Below, in pieces: positions 25,298 through 33,599 of a stretch of DNA of 51,263 nt. This stretch comes from Erysipelothrix sp. Its GTDB lineage: Bacteria > Bacillota_I > Bacilli_A > Erysipelotrichales > Erysipelotrichaceae. Every line of letters begins with the position of its first letter. Position 1 is the stretch's first letter. The stretch covers positions 1 through 51,263 of the forward strand of contig JAAZDW010000006.1 in NCBI GenBank assembly GCA_012512595.1, written 5' to 3'. The notes under the pieces were generated by a model that saw only the letters and a list, made by a program, of their open reading frames with translations, ran no database searches and was not told the DNA's origin. The position numbers and the translations under genes were made by a program.

Positions 25298-25642
25298 TTA
25301 GGCCTTTTTTACAAATTCAGTTTTTAAACTCATTTGCCCAATTCCATCAATTCGACAATCAATGTCATGGTCACTATCGACAAGTTTAATATTTTTTACC
25401 TTTGTCCCTTGTTTTACAGTACTAGAACTACCCTTAACTTTTAGATCTTTAATAACGATGATATCATCGCCATCAAATAGTTGGGTGCCATTAGCATCAT
25501 GGTAAAGCTTTTCTAACGATACTTTTTCTTTTTCAACGACTTGGCTTGACCATTCATGGGCACACTCTGGACAAACATATAAGTTTCGATCTTCATATAC
25601 ATACTGTGAATTACACTGTGGACATTTTGGCATCTTACTCAC
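25298..25642 (-). CDS. PhnA/YjdM-family zinc-ribbon protein
   Basis: A 114-residue small cytoplasmic protein. The N-terminal zinc ribbon has CPQC and CPEC pairs (residues about 7-30). The C-terminal SH3-like PhnA domain carries [29 protein letters not shown] and [18 protein letters not shown]. The family was named from phosphonate operons, but its biochemical role is not settled and no phosphonate genes are nearby. The GTG at 25642 has AGGAG 7 bases upstream and is preferred over the internal ATG. Confidence 0.92.
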   Translation of the reverse strand: MSKMPKCPQCNSQYVYEDRNLYVCPECAHEWSSQVVEKEKVSLEKLYHDANGTQLFDGDDIIVIKDLKVKGSSSTVKQGTKVKNIKLVDSDHDIDCRIDGIGQMSLKTEFVKKA

Positions 25643-25767
25643 ATTATCACTCCTTTTGCCCTATCATTATACTATTATCCCAACTTAATACAAACTAGCT
25701 AAGATTGTAAATTAAGATAAATAAATATTAATGAAAAAATCATTTATCATTTAATGCCCTTATACTT

Positions 25768-25781
25768 GTTAAAAATTTAAC
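25768..25781. promoter_or_regulatory. Dyad upstream of nrdD
   Basis: GTTAAAAATTTAAC is a 6-2-6 inverted repeat. It sits between a CTTGTT at 25765 and a second CTTGTT/AACAAG pair (25781-25786 and 25803-25808). A candidate -10 TATGAT is at 25818-25823, with only a weak -35. It does not match the NrdR box I know, so its role is open. Confidence 0.35.
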
Positions 25782-25855
25782 TTGTTGTGGTCACTTATAA
25801 ATAACAAGCTTATATAGTATGATGTCATTACGAGAAAAAAAGAGAGGTAGATATT

Positions 25856-28117
25856 ATGCAAGTTATTAAAAGAGATGGATCAACAGTCAATTTTAACTTA
25901 AATAAAATTGGGACAGCAGTGTCAAAAGCTTTTTATGCTTTAAACAAACCAGTTAGAAAAGAAGAAATCGAAAATATTCAAAGTATTGTTGAAAGTAAAA
26001 TAAAAAAGGATGTTATCAGTATTGAAGAAATTCAAGACTTAGTTGAAGATACCCTATTAGAATTAGACTATGAAGATGTTTTTAAAGAATATGTAACCTA
26101 TCGTAGAAAAAGAACCCTTTCTAGGGAGTTTTTATCTAATAATCAACATTCTTTCTTAAAGAAATTAGAAAATATTGGCATTGACACTACTAAAAATCAT
26201 GACTTTAAACGAGAAAATGCCAATGTTGATGGAAATAGTGCGATGGGTGTGATGTTACAGTATGGAAGTACTCTCTCAAAAGAATTTGCGACCGCCTACC
26301 TTTTAGATAATAAAACAAATAATGCCCACCAAGCTGGTGATATTCATGTCCATGACTTAGATTTTTATCCAATGGGTACAACCACTTGCCTTCAACTTGA
26401 TTTAAATAAACTTTTCAAAGATGGCTTTAATACTGGTCATGGCCATTTGCGTGAACCAAACCATATAACATCTTATGCAGCCTTGGCTGCAATTGCGATT
26501 CAATCAAATCAAAACGATCAACATGGAGGTCAATCAATACCAATGCTTGATTATTATATGGCCAAGGGTGTTATTAAATCTTTTAGAAAACATTATAGAA
26601 ATATTTTAAAAGATGACACAAATTTAAATAAAAACTTAAGTCCACAGCAATTAGAAAGTGCTTTAAACAAGATTGAACTTTTAGATGATCTTGTAAAAAT
26701 AAAAGTTAAAGATGACGTTTATGATCAGCAAGTATATGATTTAGCTTTAGAAAAGAGTGACCATGAAACTTATAAAGCAATGGTTGGTTTTATTCATAAC
26801 TTAAACACAATGCATTCAAGAGCTGGCGCCCAAGTACCATTTAGTTCAGTTAACTTTGGAACTGACACTTCAGCAGCTGGTCGTATGGTAACGAAAAATT
26901 ATCTATTATCACTTGAAAGTGGTCTTGGAAATCATGATACACCAATCTTTCCAATCTCAATATTTAAAGTTAAGGAAGGTGTTAACTTTAATGAAGATGA
27001 TATAAACTATGATTTATTTGAACTAGCTTGTAGAGTCTCTGCAAAAAGAATGTTTCCAAACTTCTCTTTTATTGATGCTCCCTTCAATCTTGAACTTTAT
27101 AAAAAAGGCAAACCTGAAACAGAAGTTGCTTATATGGGCTGTCGAACAAGAGTTTTAGCCGATGTCACTGACTTAGAGAACCAAGAGGTTGTTTCAAGAG
27201 GAAACCTAAGTTTTACAACCGTAAACCTACCTCGGCTTGGAATTAAACATGGTTTAGTTAATAATGAAAAAATGAATGAAGAAGCCTTCTTTATCGATTT
27301 GAAATTTCAAATGGATTTAATTAAGGACCAACTTCTAAAACGATTTGACTACCAATCAAATAAAAGTATCGCTAACTTTCCATTCTTACTTGGAGAAGGT
27401 AATTGGAAAAACAGTGATAAATTAAATGTAACCGACAATTTACGTGATGTCTTAAAACATGGATCACTATCAATCGGTTTTATTGGCCTTGCTGAAACCT
27501 TAAAAGCCTTAACTGGATTTCACCATGGTGAAAACAAAAAAACCCAAAAACTTGGAATTAAAATAATTACTTTTATGCGCCAGACAGTTGATGACTATGC
27601 AAAAGCAGAGACTTTAAACTTTACTCTACTTGCAACTCCAGCTGAAGGTTTGTCAGGCCGTTTTGTCAAATTAGATAAAAACCTTTTTGGTGAACTAGAA
27701 GGAATTACTGACCGTGATTATTATACTAACTCCTTCCATATCCCAGTTTACTATCAAACTAATGCAAAGCATAAAATCGAAACTGAAGCACCATATCACG
27801 CTTTAACAAATGCCGGTCATATTTCATATATTGAACTTGACGGTGACTTGATTACAAATCAACAAGCCTTTATCAATGTCATTAAAATGATGAAAAAAGC
27901 TGGAATTGGCTATGGTGCCATTAATCATCCCTTAGACCGGGATCCAATTTGTGGTTTTTCGGGAGTGATTGGTAATGTTTGTCCAGGCTGTAATCGTCGT
28001 GAAAATGATGTTCCTTTTGAAAGAATAAGAAGAATTACTGGTTATTTAGTTGGGACCTTAGATCGCTTTAATAATGCAAAACAGGCCGAAGAGGCAGACC
28101 GTGTCAAACATAAGTAG
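25856..28117 (+). CDS. nrdD: Anaerobic ribonucleoside-triphosphate reductase, large subunit
   Basis: A glycyl-radical enzyme reducing NTPs to dNTPs in the absence of oxygen. The 753-residue protein starts with an ATP-cone domain (VIKRDGSTVNFNLNKI, residues 1 to about 90) for allosteric control. The catalytic barrel has GDIHVHDLDFYPMG and NFGTDTSAAGRM. Near the C-terminus lie the zinc cysteines ICGFSGVIGNVCPGC and the glycyl-radical loop RRITGYLVGTLDRFNNAKQ. GAGAGG precedes the ATG. It overlaps the activase gene nrdG. It supports an anaerobic life style; no aerobic nrdAB is in the window. Confidence 0.97.
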   Translation: MQVIKRDGSTVNFNLNKIGTAVSKAFYALNKPVRKEEIENIQSIVESKIKKDVISIEEIQDLVEDTLLELDYEDVFKEYVTYRRKRTLSREFLSNNQHSFLKKLENIGIDTTKNHDFKRENANVDGNSAMGVMLQYGSTLSKEFATAYLLDNKTNNAHQAGDIHVHDLDFYPMGTTTCLQLDLNKLFKDGFNTGHGHLREPNHITSYAALAAIAIQSNQNDQHGGQSIPMLDYYMAKGVIKSFRKHYRNILKDDTNLNKNLSPQQLESALNKIELLDDLVKIKVKDDVYDQQVYDLALEKSDHETYKAMVGFIHNLNTMHSRAGAQVPFSSVNFGTDTSAAGRMVTKNYLLSLESGLGNHDTPIFPISIFKVKEGVNFNEDDINYDLFELACRVSAKRMFPNFSFIDAPFNLELYKKGKPETEVAYMGCRTRVLADVTDLENQEVVSRGNLSFTTVNLPRLGIKHGLVNNEKMNEEAFFIDLKFQMDLIKDQLLKRFDYQSNKSIANFPFLLGEGNWKNSDKLNVTDNLRDVLKHGSLSIGFIGLAETLKALTGFHHGENKKTQKLGIKIITFMRQTVDDYAKAETLNFTLLATPAEGLSGRFVKLDKNLFGELEGITDRDYYTNSFHIPVYYQTNAKHKIETEAPYHALTNAGHISYIELDGDLITNQQAFINVIKMMKKAGIGYGAINHPLDRDPICGFSGVIGNVCPGCNRRENDVPFERIRRITGYLVGTLDRFNNAKQAEEADRVKHK

Positions 28118-28610
28118 TCTTCGCTTGGCAAGTCAACTTGAATTTGACTCAGTGTCAAATGGCCAAGGCTTAAGAATGGTCTTATGGTTTCAAGGTTGTT
28201 TTTATGAATGCAAAGGTTGTCATAACCAAGAGTCCTGGGACTTAGATGGTGGTAACATTTATTTAATTGATGATATAATCAAAGTCTTAAAAAATAATCT
28301 TCACTATGATGGAATCACTTTGTCAGGTGGAGATCCCTTACTTCAAGCTGAAGCTTTAAAGGTTTTGTTGCCAAAAATAAAACACTTAGGATTAAATGTT
28401 TGGCTCTATAGTGGTGATGTTTATGAAAACTTAAGTAAAAAGACTTATTTTAAAGATATTGAAGCTTACATCGATGTGCTTGTAGATGGTCCTTTTATCT
28501 TAAGCCAACTTGACTTAAACTTAAAATTTAAAGGTTCAAAAAATCAGCGTATAATTGATATTAATAAAACAATAAATAATAACCAAGTCACATTATTAGA
28601 TTTAAACTAA
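28101..28610 (+). CDS. nrdG: Anaerobic ribonucleotide reductase activating protein (radical SAM)
   Basis: The 4Fe-4S activase that generates the glycyl radical on NrdD. The radical-SAM motif is CFYECKGC (CxxxCxxC), followed by LSGGDPLLQAE and VDGPFILSQLDLNLKFKGSKNQRI. The GTG at 28101, with AGAGG upstream, is preferred; it overlaps the nrdD end by 17 bases and gives 169 residues. The ATG at 28074 would add nine non-family residues and lacks a ribosome binding site. Confidence 0.94.
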   Translation: MSNISSLRLASQLEFDSVSNGQGLRMVLWFQGCFYECKGCHNQESWDLDGGNIYLIDDIIKVLKNNLHYDGITLSGGDPLLQAEALKVLLPKIKHLGLNVWLYSGDVYENLSKKTYFKDIEAYIDVLVDGPFILSQLDLNLKFKGSKNQRIIDINKTINNNQVTLLDLN

Positions 28611-28612
28611 AG

Positions 28613-28652
28613 AAAAAAGCATTACTTCATATTTACTTTGAAGCAATGCTTT
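28613..28652. terminator. Bidirectional terminator after nrdG
   Basis: The arms AAAAAGCATT-A-CTTCA and TGAAG-C-AATGCTTTTT form a long hairpin with A/T tracts. It separates the nrd operon from the converging HAD gene. Confidence 0.85.
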
Positions 28653-28664
28653 TTGTTTAGCTAA

Positions 28665-29330
28665 TTAAAATTCTATTTCTTTGTTTTCAATCATTTCTAA
28701 TAATTGATTGAAGTCATCAATGACCAGATCACTAATAGCAGTGATTTCTTCTAAGTCATCAATAAACCTTTCTTCTTTCACTGCAATTGTTTTAAATCCG
28801 GCTTTCTTCGATGTTTCTATGGCATATAAGGCATCTTCAAAGACAATTGTATTAGAAGTATCCGCACCCATTTTCGCAGCTGCCTGCAGGTATATATCAG
28901 GGAAGTCCTTAGTGATCCCAACTCTTCCTTCTGTAATAATAAATTCAATTCTATCCATCAAATCAAAGCGCTCAAATACATCTAATGCACCCTTCATTCT
29001 TGTTGCGGTCGCAATCGCATACTTAATATCTTTTTTATCTAAATAGTCTAAAAAATCTAAAAAACCTGGAATTAGTTCATAACCATTTTGATATCCTGCA
29101 TAATGTGTTTCCCAGATACCATCTAAAAAAGCTTTTTCACTAAAGTTTGTCCCTTTAGTTTTATTAATATGTGAATATGTTTCATGCCAGCCGACATTTT
29201 TTAAATCTTCAATTTCCTCATTATTTAAATCTACACCTAAAGATTGAATATATTCCACCCTATTTTCAACACTTTTATTCATTGAATCCAAAACGGTACC
29301 ATCCATATCAAAAATTACTGCTTTTATCAT
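28665..29330 (-). CDS. HAD-superfamily phosphatase (beta-phosphoglucomutase/phosphatase-like)
   Basis: A 221-residue HAD hydrolase of the cap-I type. Motif I is VIFDMDGTVLDS (nucleophile Asp8, acid Asp10), motif II IATAT, the motif III Lys lies in the GITKDFPDIY region, and motif IV is VFEDALYAIE. Substrate cannot be read from sequence; sugar phosphates are the likely class. It lies 3 bp downstream of cutC and is co-transcribed with it. A clear paralogue lies at 44100-44768. Confidence 0.88.
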   Translation of the reverse strand: MIKAVIFDMDGTVLDSMNKSVENRVEYIQSLGVDLNNEEIEDLKNVGWHETYSHINKTKGTNFSEKAFLDGIWETHYAGYQNGYELIPGFLDFLDYLDKKDIKYAIATATRMKGALDVFERFDLMDRIEFIITEGRVGITKDFPDIYLQAAAKMGADTSNTIVFEDALYAIETSKKAGFKTIAVKEERFIDDLEEITAISDLVIDDFNQLLEMIENKEIEF

Positions 29331-29333
29331 TAT

Positions 29334-30074
29334 CTATTCTCCTACCTTTAATACTTGATTCATTATTTCTTTTAATTTTTCTTCACTTACTCCATCATAG
29401 GAATAATCATCTTTATTTTCACTAAGACCCATTACATAGGTTGACTCATCAAAAATTCTTTCTCTTCCTGAAAAGTGGACTTGTTTAATGCCCGTTTTCG
29501 TTAGGACTTCTTTAACATTGTGGGGCCTAATTCCACCACCTACAATTATTTCAATTTGATCTCCATAATTATCTTGGAGATATTTTAGTAAATCTAAATT
29601 ATCTAAAATGTCTTTTTGGCCCCCACTTGTCAAAACCCGATCAACTTTTAAATCGATTAACTGTTTTAATGAAGCTTCTAAGTCCTTTGTAAAATCTAGG
29701 GCCCGGTGAAAAATAACATCTTTGTCACCAATTACATCTACCATTTCCTTAGTTCGTTCTACATTAATACTGGCATCTGCATTTAAAAAACCAAAAACAA
29801 TTCCATCAGCACCATGTTTTATGAGATTTTTAGCATCATATAGCATTGCCTGAAATTCTTCTTCTATGTAATTAAAACCTTGCGGACGTGCCCTTACCAT
29901 TGGATATATTGGCATATCAGTTAACTTTTTAGCCATAACTAAAGTACCAACTGAAGGTGTCATTCCATCAATTTCTAAGCCAGAGTTAAGCTCAATTTGG
30001 TCAAAGCCAAGCTGATCGGCAATAATTACATCCCTAACACTTCCACAACAAGCTTCCATTTTAATTTTATTCAT
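29334..30074 (-). CDS. cutC: CutC-family TIM-barrel protein
   Basis: A 246-residue barrel of the CutC family: ACCGSVRDVIIAD, FDQIELNSGLEIDGMTPS, VRARPQGFNY, GADGIVFGFLNAD, VIFHRALDFTKD, RVLTSGG and IIVGGGIRPHNV. The name comes from copper homeostasis, but the real reaction is unproven. The linkage with a HAD phosphatase suggests a metabolic role here (inference). The ATG at 30074 is chosen, since GGAGG lies 5 bases upstream; the ATG 12 bases before overlaps that site. Confidence 0.92.
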   Translation of the reverse strand: MNKIKMEACCGSVRDVIIADQLGFDQIELNSGLEIDGMTPSVGTLVMAKKLTDMPIYPMVRARPQGFNYIEEEFQAMLYDAKNLIKHGADGIVFGFLNADASINVERTKEMVDVIGDKDVIFHRALDFTKDLEASLKQLIDLKVDRVLTSGGQKDILDNLDLLKYLQDNYGDQIEIIVGGGIRPHNVKEVLTKTGIKQVHFSGRERIFDESTYVMGLSENKDDYSYDGVSEEKLKEIMNQVLKVGE

Positions 30075-30177
30075 AATTACCTCCATAAATATTTAGATAT
30101 CTAAGTCATATAGATATTGCCTTCTTCCATTATATCATTTAAGCCTTTTATTGCATGTTTGATGAAAAGCGCAATAA

Positions 30178-30199
30178 AAAATTGGCTTTCACCAATTTT
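30178..30199 (-). terminator. Terminator of the lone EIIA gene
   Basis: The minus-strand hairpin AAAATTGG, loop TGAAAG, CCAATTTT is followed by further U residues. Confidence 0.85.
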
Positions 30200-30211
30200 A
30201 AATTATTATAA

Positions 30212-30523
30212 TTATTTATTATGAATCAGTTTATACACTTCAATCATTTCTTTAGTTACAATTTTAATTGTATCAGTTGCCATTAACTGATCCTCAGCAT
30301 GGGCGATTAATAAATTAATCGCGGTTTCTTCACCTTGGGTACTTTGAATCATTTGCATGTGAGCACGATGCCCCTCAATAAAGTGACCTTCACCCTCTTT
30401 TATAAGATCTGTTGCCTCATCAAATTTACCAACTCTTGCCACCTGCATTGCTTTTACAAAACAATCTTTAGCCAAACCAACATTTGATAACATTTCAAAG
30501 CTTAATTGTTGTAAACCTTCCAT
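30212..30523 (-). CDS. PTS EIIA component, lactose/cellobiose family (orphan)
   Basis: A 103-residue three-helix protein that accepts phosphate from HPr. The active-site segment is LIAHAEDQLMATDTIK, with His75 as the phosphorylated residue and Asp78 as the buried Asp. The family often has a second His four residues later (HAQDHLM); here that place is Gln79. No EIIB or EIIC gene of this family is adjacent, so its partner is elsewhere or the protein is regulatory. The ATG follows AGGAGG. Confidence 0.9.
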   Translation of the reverse strand: MEGLQQLSFEMLSNVGLAKDCFVKAMQVARVGKFDEATDLIKEGEGHFIEGHRAHMQMIQSTQGEETAINLLIAHAEDQLMATDTIKIVTKEMIEVYKLIHNK

Positions 30524-30662
30524 CAGTTATTCCTCCTATTGTTTAATTTATATTAAATAGCAAGTACCCTTTATATAATTATACAGTTATCTATAAAAAT
30601 TGTAAAAATTAACGATAAATTACTGTATTAACAAATAGTAATTGAATATTGTTAAAAAATCC

Positions 30663-31178
30663 CTAATTAATTTGCTTTTCATTTTTATTATCATCAATCA
30701 CAATTTTGATAAGAGTACTAATAACAACTACAATGATCAAACTTATCATAACAATTAGGCCTTTGCGACTTTTTAAATAGACAGATAAATAACCTAAGTA
30801 AGGCAGACTATATTTAACTACTCCTAAGACATTATTAAAATGGACTGGCTTTCCATCAACTGAGTTATTAGCGTCACCTTTAGTCTTGAAGAGTTTTGCC
30901 TCTTTGTCAATATCAACTACTCGATGGGTTGCAACGACAAGATCTTCATTTAACACAAAGGTAATCGGGGTATTGACTTCTATTTCCTCAACATCAACTT
31001 TTTGGACATAGACAAGTGATCCAACTGGATAAGCGGGTTCCATACTTCCGCTAATAATTGCATAAGGAGTATATCCTAAAAACCTAACACCAACTAAAAG
31101 AAAGGCAAATATCAAAAGTCCTACAGTTAATAAGGTTGTAAAATAGTTCCATGTTTTATTAAGCATATTTTTTTTCAT
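30663..31178 (-). CDS. Signal peptidase I, SipW/ER-type
   Basis: A 171-residue membrane protease of family S26 with the Ser/His catalytic pair of the archaeal/eukaryotic (SipW) branch rather than the usual Ser/Lys. The nucleophile Ser is in YAIISGSMEP and His in VVATHRVVDI; KGDANNSVD gives the conserved Asp region. Membrane spans lie at about 15-35 and at the C-terminus (IVMISLIIVVVIST). In Bacillus, SipW processes specific matrix proteins; no such substrate is encoded beside it here. AGGGGA precedes the ATG. Confidence 0.9.
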   Translation of the reverse strand: MKKNMLNKTWNYFTTLLTVGLLIFAFLLVGVRFLGYTPYAIISGSMEPAYPVGSLVYVQKVDVEEIEVNTPITFVLNEDLVVATHRVVDIDKEAKLFKTKGDANNSVDGKPVHFNNVLGVVKYSLPYLGYLSVYLKSRKGLIVMISLIIVVVISTLIKIVIDDNKNEKQIN

Positions 31179-31396
31179 TGAAAATCCCCTTTGCTTGGTA
31201 TGTTTAAATAGTATTCACTTATCTATTATATTGTACTACCTTTTTTGAAATAAATGAAATATTAGTCTATCATAAAAATATACGATTTATACATGAATAT
31301 CCTAACACATAGGGGATGTTAACTGGCACAATTTTTTCTTGATTATAAATTTCAAATTATAAAGATTTTTGGCCATTTATCTTTAAGACTATCTTA

Positions 31397-31425
31397 TTAA
31401 AAAATCTCCACTTTAGTAGAGGTTT
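31397..31425 (-). terminator. Terminator downstream of tRNA-Thr
   Basis: A minus-strand imperfect hairpin CCTCTACT-AA-AGTGGAGA runs into six U residues. Confidence 0.65.
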
Positions 31426-31437
31426 TAAATTTATAAA

Positions 31438-31512
31438 TGGTGCCACAGGTGAGAATCGAACTCACGACCCCTTCCTTACCATGGAAGTGCAATACCCCTA
31501 TGCCACTGCGGC
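31438..31512 (-). tRNA. tRNA-Thr (anticodon GGU)
   Basis: A 75-base cloverleaf with encoded CCA. The 7-bp acceptor is GCCGCAG with CTGTGGC (one G-U). The anticodon stem is CTTCC/GGAAG with loop ATGGTAA, so the anticodon is GGU. The T arm is GTGAG-TTCGATT-CTCAC. The stretch 31179-31704 has no protein gene; apart from this tRNA, its promoter and terminator, I see only AT-rich sequence and the promoter region of the upstream signal peptidase. Confidence 0.95.
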
Positions 31513-31520
31513 CTATAATT

Positions 31521-31549
31521 ATTCTAAACTAAATTAGATTTAAGGTCAA
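31521..31549 (-). promoter_or_regulatory. tRNA-Thr promoter
   Basis: TTGACC (31544-31549), a 17-base spacer and TAGAAT (31521-31526) on the minus strand, with -10 only 8 bases before the mature 5' end. Confidence 0.8.
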
Positions 31550-31704
31550 ATAATATTATAGATTTTAGTGCTTAAGTTAATCAAATCATGGCCTTATAAT
31601 TATATTGTATTTTGGATCTCTTAAGTTTTAACTTAAATAATGATAAAGTAAACACTTTCTTGGCCAAATTAGATTGTGTACTATTCTTCTATTAGTATGG
31701 TGAA

Positions 31705-32292
31705 TTATCCTTTATTTAAAAGTTGTGAATAGACATTAAAATCATCTCTTAAAACACTGTAGATTTCAGCAACTGGAAAACCAACAACTGCATAATAGTC
31801 ACCCTCAACTTTATAAATAAACTTTGACATTAAACCTTGAATTGCATAAGCGCCAGCCTTATCTCTGTACTCATCACTTTTTAAATATTCATTTATTTCT
31901 TGATGACTTATTTCATTAAAATAAACCTTACACTTTGTTATAAAATTGACAGTTTGACTCTTATCGATAATACTAACTGCTGTTAATACTAAGTGATGGT
32001 TATTTGAAAAGGCTTTAATCATTTGATAAGCATCTTCTTTATCTTTGGGTTTATTAAATATAACATCATTTTGAAAAACAATACTATCGGCCCCAATTAC
32101 GATACTGTCACGATAATCTTTAAAAACTGCCTTTGCCTTTTTATTGGCTAATTTAATTAAAGCTTTTTCAATTGGTAAAGTCTTATCTAAACTTTCATCG
32201 ACATTGGCCACAATAACCTCAAAATCAACATCTAATCTTTCCATTAATTCTTTTCTTCGAGGTGAGCCACTTGCCAAGATAATATTTTTCAT
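31705..32292 (-). CDS. maf: Maf-family nucleotide pyrophosphatase
   Basis: A 195-residue house-cleaning enzyme that hydrolyses non-canonical nucleoside triphosphates (dTTP/UTP type in the YhdE branch). Motifs are IILASGSPRRKELM (phosphate loop), ANVDES, IVIGADSIV and YAIQGLMSKFI. It is also known as a septum-formation inhibitor when overexpressed in Bacillus. It stands alone between fba and tRNA-Thr. AAGGAAT precedes the ATG. Confidence 0.95.
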   Translation of the reverse strand: MKNIILASGSPRRKELMERLDVDFEVIVANVDESLDKTLPIEKALIKLANKKAKAVFKDYRDSIVIGADSIVFQNDVIFNKPKDKEDAYQMIKAFSNNHHLVLTAVSIIDKSQTVNFITKCKVYFNEISHQEINEYLKSDEYRDKAGAYAIQGLMSKFIYKVEGDYYAVVGFPVAEIYSVLRDDFNVYSQLLNKG

Positions 32293-32340
32293 AAAGTATT
32301 CCTTTCTTGATTTAACAGCTAGTTTATGATATTTATAACA

Positions 32341-32372
32341 AAAAGATGATTTGAGATTTCAAACCATCTTTT
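32341..32372 (-). terminator. fba terminator
   Basis: The minus-strand hairpin AAAAGATG-G-TTTGA, loop AATC, TCAAA-T-CATCTTTT continues into U residues. Confidence 0.85.
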
Positions 32373-32397
32373 ATTATTAAATTTTTATTGTTTTAGA

Positions 32398-33264
32398 TTA
32401 AGCTTTATCAACTGATCCAAACATTTCCATTTTTTCTTTAACTGCTAATTTCATTGCTTCATAACCTGGGGCTAATAATTTACGTGGATCATAGTTCTTT
32501 CCTTCTAAATCTTTACCTTCTTCAATGAATTTACGTGTAGCTGCTGCAAACATTAATTGTAATTCTGTATTAACGTTAATTTTCGCTACTCCTAAGTTAA
32601 TTGCTTTATCAATTTGTTCTACTGGAATTCCAGTTCCACCGTGTAATACTAGTGGGATGTTTCCTGTTGCTGCTTTAATGTCTGTTAATGTTTCAAAGCT
32701 TAAGCCAGCCCAGTTTTCTGGGTATGGACCATGAATGTTTCCAATTCCTGCTGCCAAGAAATCAATTCCTGTTGCAGTAATATCGATACATTCTTGAATG
32801 TCCGCTAATTCTCCAGTACCAACGATACCATCTTCTTCTCCACCAATTGATCCAACTTCGGCTTCAACTGATACGCCAGCTGCATGAGCCAATTTTACGA
32901 TTTCTTTTGTTTGAGCTAGGTTTTCATCAAATGGTAAAGCTGAACCATCAAACATAACTGAAGTAAAGCCAGCTGCGATTGCTTCTTTTGCACCTTCAAA
33001 GCTACCATGGTCTAAGTGTAGAGCTACTGGTACTGTGATGTTTAATTCTTCCATCATCCCATTAACCATTCCTACTACTGTTTTAAATCCTGTCATATAC
33101 TTAGCTGCACCTTCGGATACTCCTAATAATATTGGTGAATTAAGTTCTTGAGCAGTTGTTAAAGCCGCCTTTGTCCATTCTAAATTATTAATGTTAATTG
33201 CAGGTACTGCGTAATGTCCATCACGAGCTGCATCTAAAATTCCTTTTGCTGATACTAATGCCAT
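32398..33264 (-). CDS. fba: Fructose-bisphosphate aldolase, class II
   Basis: A zinc-dependent glycolytic aldolase splitting fructose 1,6-bisphosphate. The 288-residue barrel shows YAVPAININNLEW, VALHLDHGSF (catalytic Asp and zinc His), VSVEAEVGSIGGEEDG, FLAAGIGNIHGPYP and LVLHGGTGIP. Codon use is visibly more restricted than in neighbours (GCT, GGT, CCA dominate), as expected for a highly expressed gene. Tagatose or sulfo-sugar aldolases share this fold, but the single-copy context and strong expression signs favour glycolysis. AGGAGG precedes the ATG. Confidence 0.96.
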   Translation of the reverse strand: MALVSAKGILDAARDGHYAVPAININNLEWTKAALTTAQELNSPILLGVSEGAAKYMTGFKTVVGMVNGMMEELNITVPVALHLDHGSFEGAKEAIAAGFTSVMFDGSALPFDENLAQTKEIVKLAHAAGVSVEAEVGSIGGEEDGIVGTGELADIQECIDITATGIDFLAAGIGNIHGPYPENWAGLSFETLTDIKAATGNIPLVLHGGTGIPVEQIDKAINLGVAKINVNTELQLMFAAATRKFIEEGKDLEGKNYDPRKLLAPGYEAMKLAVKEKMEMFGSVDKA

Positions 33265-33299
33265 AAATTAAAATCCTCCTCTATTAAGTCTTCTTCTCT

Positions 33300-33328
33300 A
33301 TTCTACTATATTTATACTCATTTGCAAA
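33300..33328 (-). promoter_or_regulatory. fba promoter
   Basis: TTTGCA (33323-33328), a 17-base spacer and TAGAAT (33300-33305) on the minus strand. Confidence 0.65.
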
Positions 33329-33424
33329 GTTTATCACCAATTACAAGCCTTATTTAGAAGGTTATTGTGATTTATATGATTTCAACGCTTTGGTAGGGTT
33401 TTCATTTTAAATTTCAAAATAAAA

Positions 33425-33440
33425 ACTAGGTTTACCTAGT
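33425..33440 (-). terminator. tRNA-Leu terminator
   Basis: The perfect 6-bp hairpin ACTAGG-TAAA-CCTAGT on the minus strand is followed by a U-tract. Confidence 0.85.
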
Positions 33441-33452
33441 CATTAAATAATA

Positions 33453-33537
33453 TGGTGCACCTGGCGAGACTTGAACTCGCACGATAAATATCACACGCCC
33501 CTCAAGCGTGCGCGTCTACCAATTCCGCCACAGGTGC
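33453..33537 (-). tRNA. tRNA-Leu (anticodon GAG)
   Basis: An 85-base class II tRNA with encoded CCA. The acceptor is GCACCTG with CAGGTGC and the anticodon stem is CACGC/GCGTG with loop TTGAGGG, giving anticodon GAG (reads CUC/CUU). The long variable arm (TGATATTTATCG region) is as expected for Leu. The T arm is GCGAG-TTCAAGT-CTCGC. Confidence 0.96.
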
Positions 33538-33569
33538 AATAAATAGGTTAGATGCTTTTAACCTTAACC

Positions 33570-33598
33570 ATTATAGCAAGTCTTTTATAATTTGTTAA
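33570..33598 (-). promoter_or_regulatory. tRNA-Leu promoter
   Basis: TTAACA (33593-33598), a 17-base spacer and a perfect TATAAT (33570-33575) lie immediately downstream of the GNAT stop codon. The leader contains GGTTA/TAACC arms. Confidence 0.75.
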
Positions 33599-33599
33599 A

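Noticed and set aside
31621-31636. TTAAGTTTTAACTTAA inverted repeat
   Set aside because: It is pure A/T-rich sequence between maf and the tRNA with no U-tract or promoter overlap; such dyads are expected by chance at this base composition.
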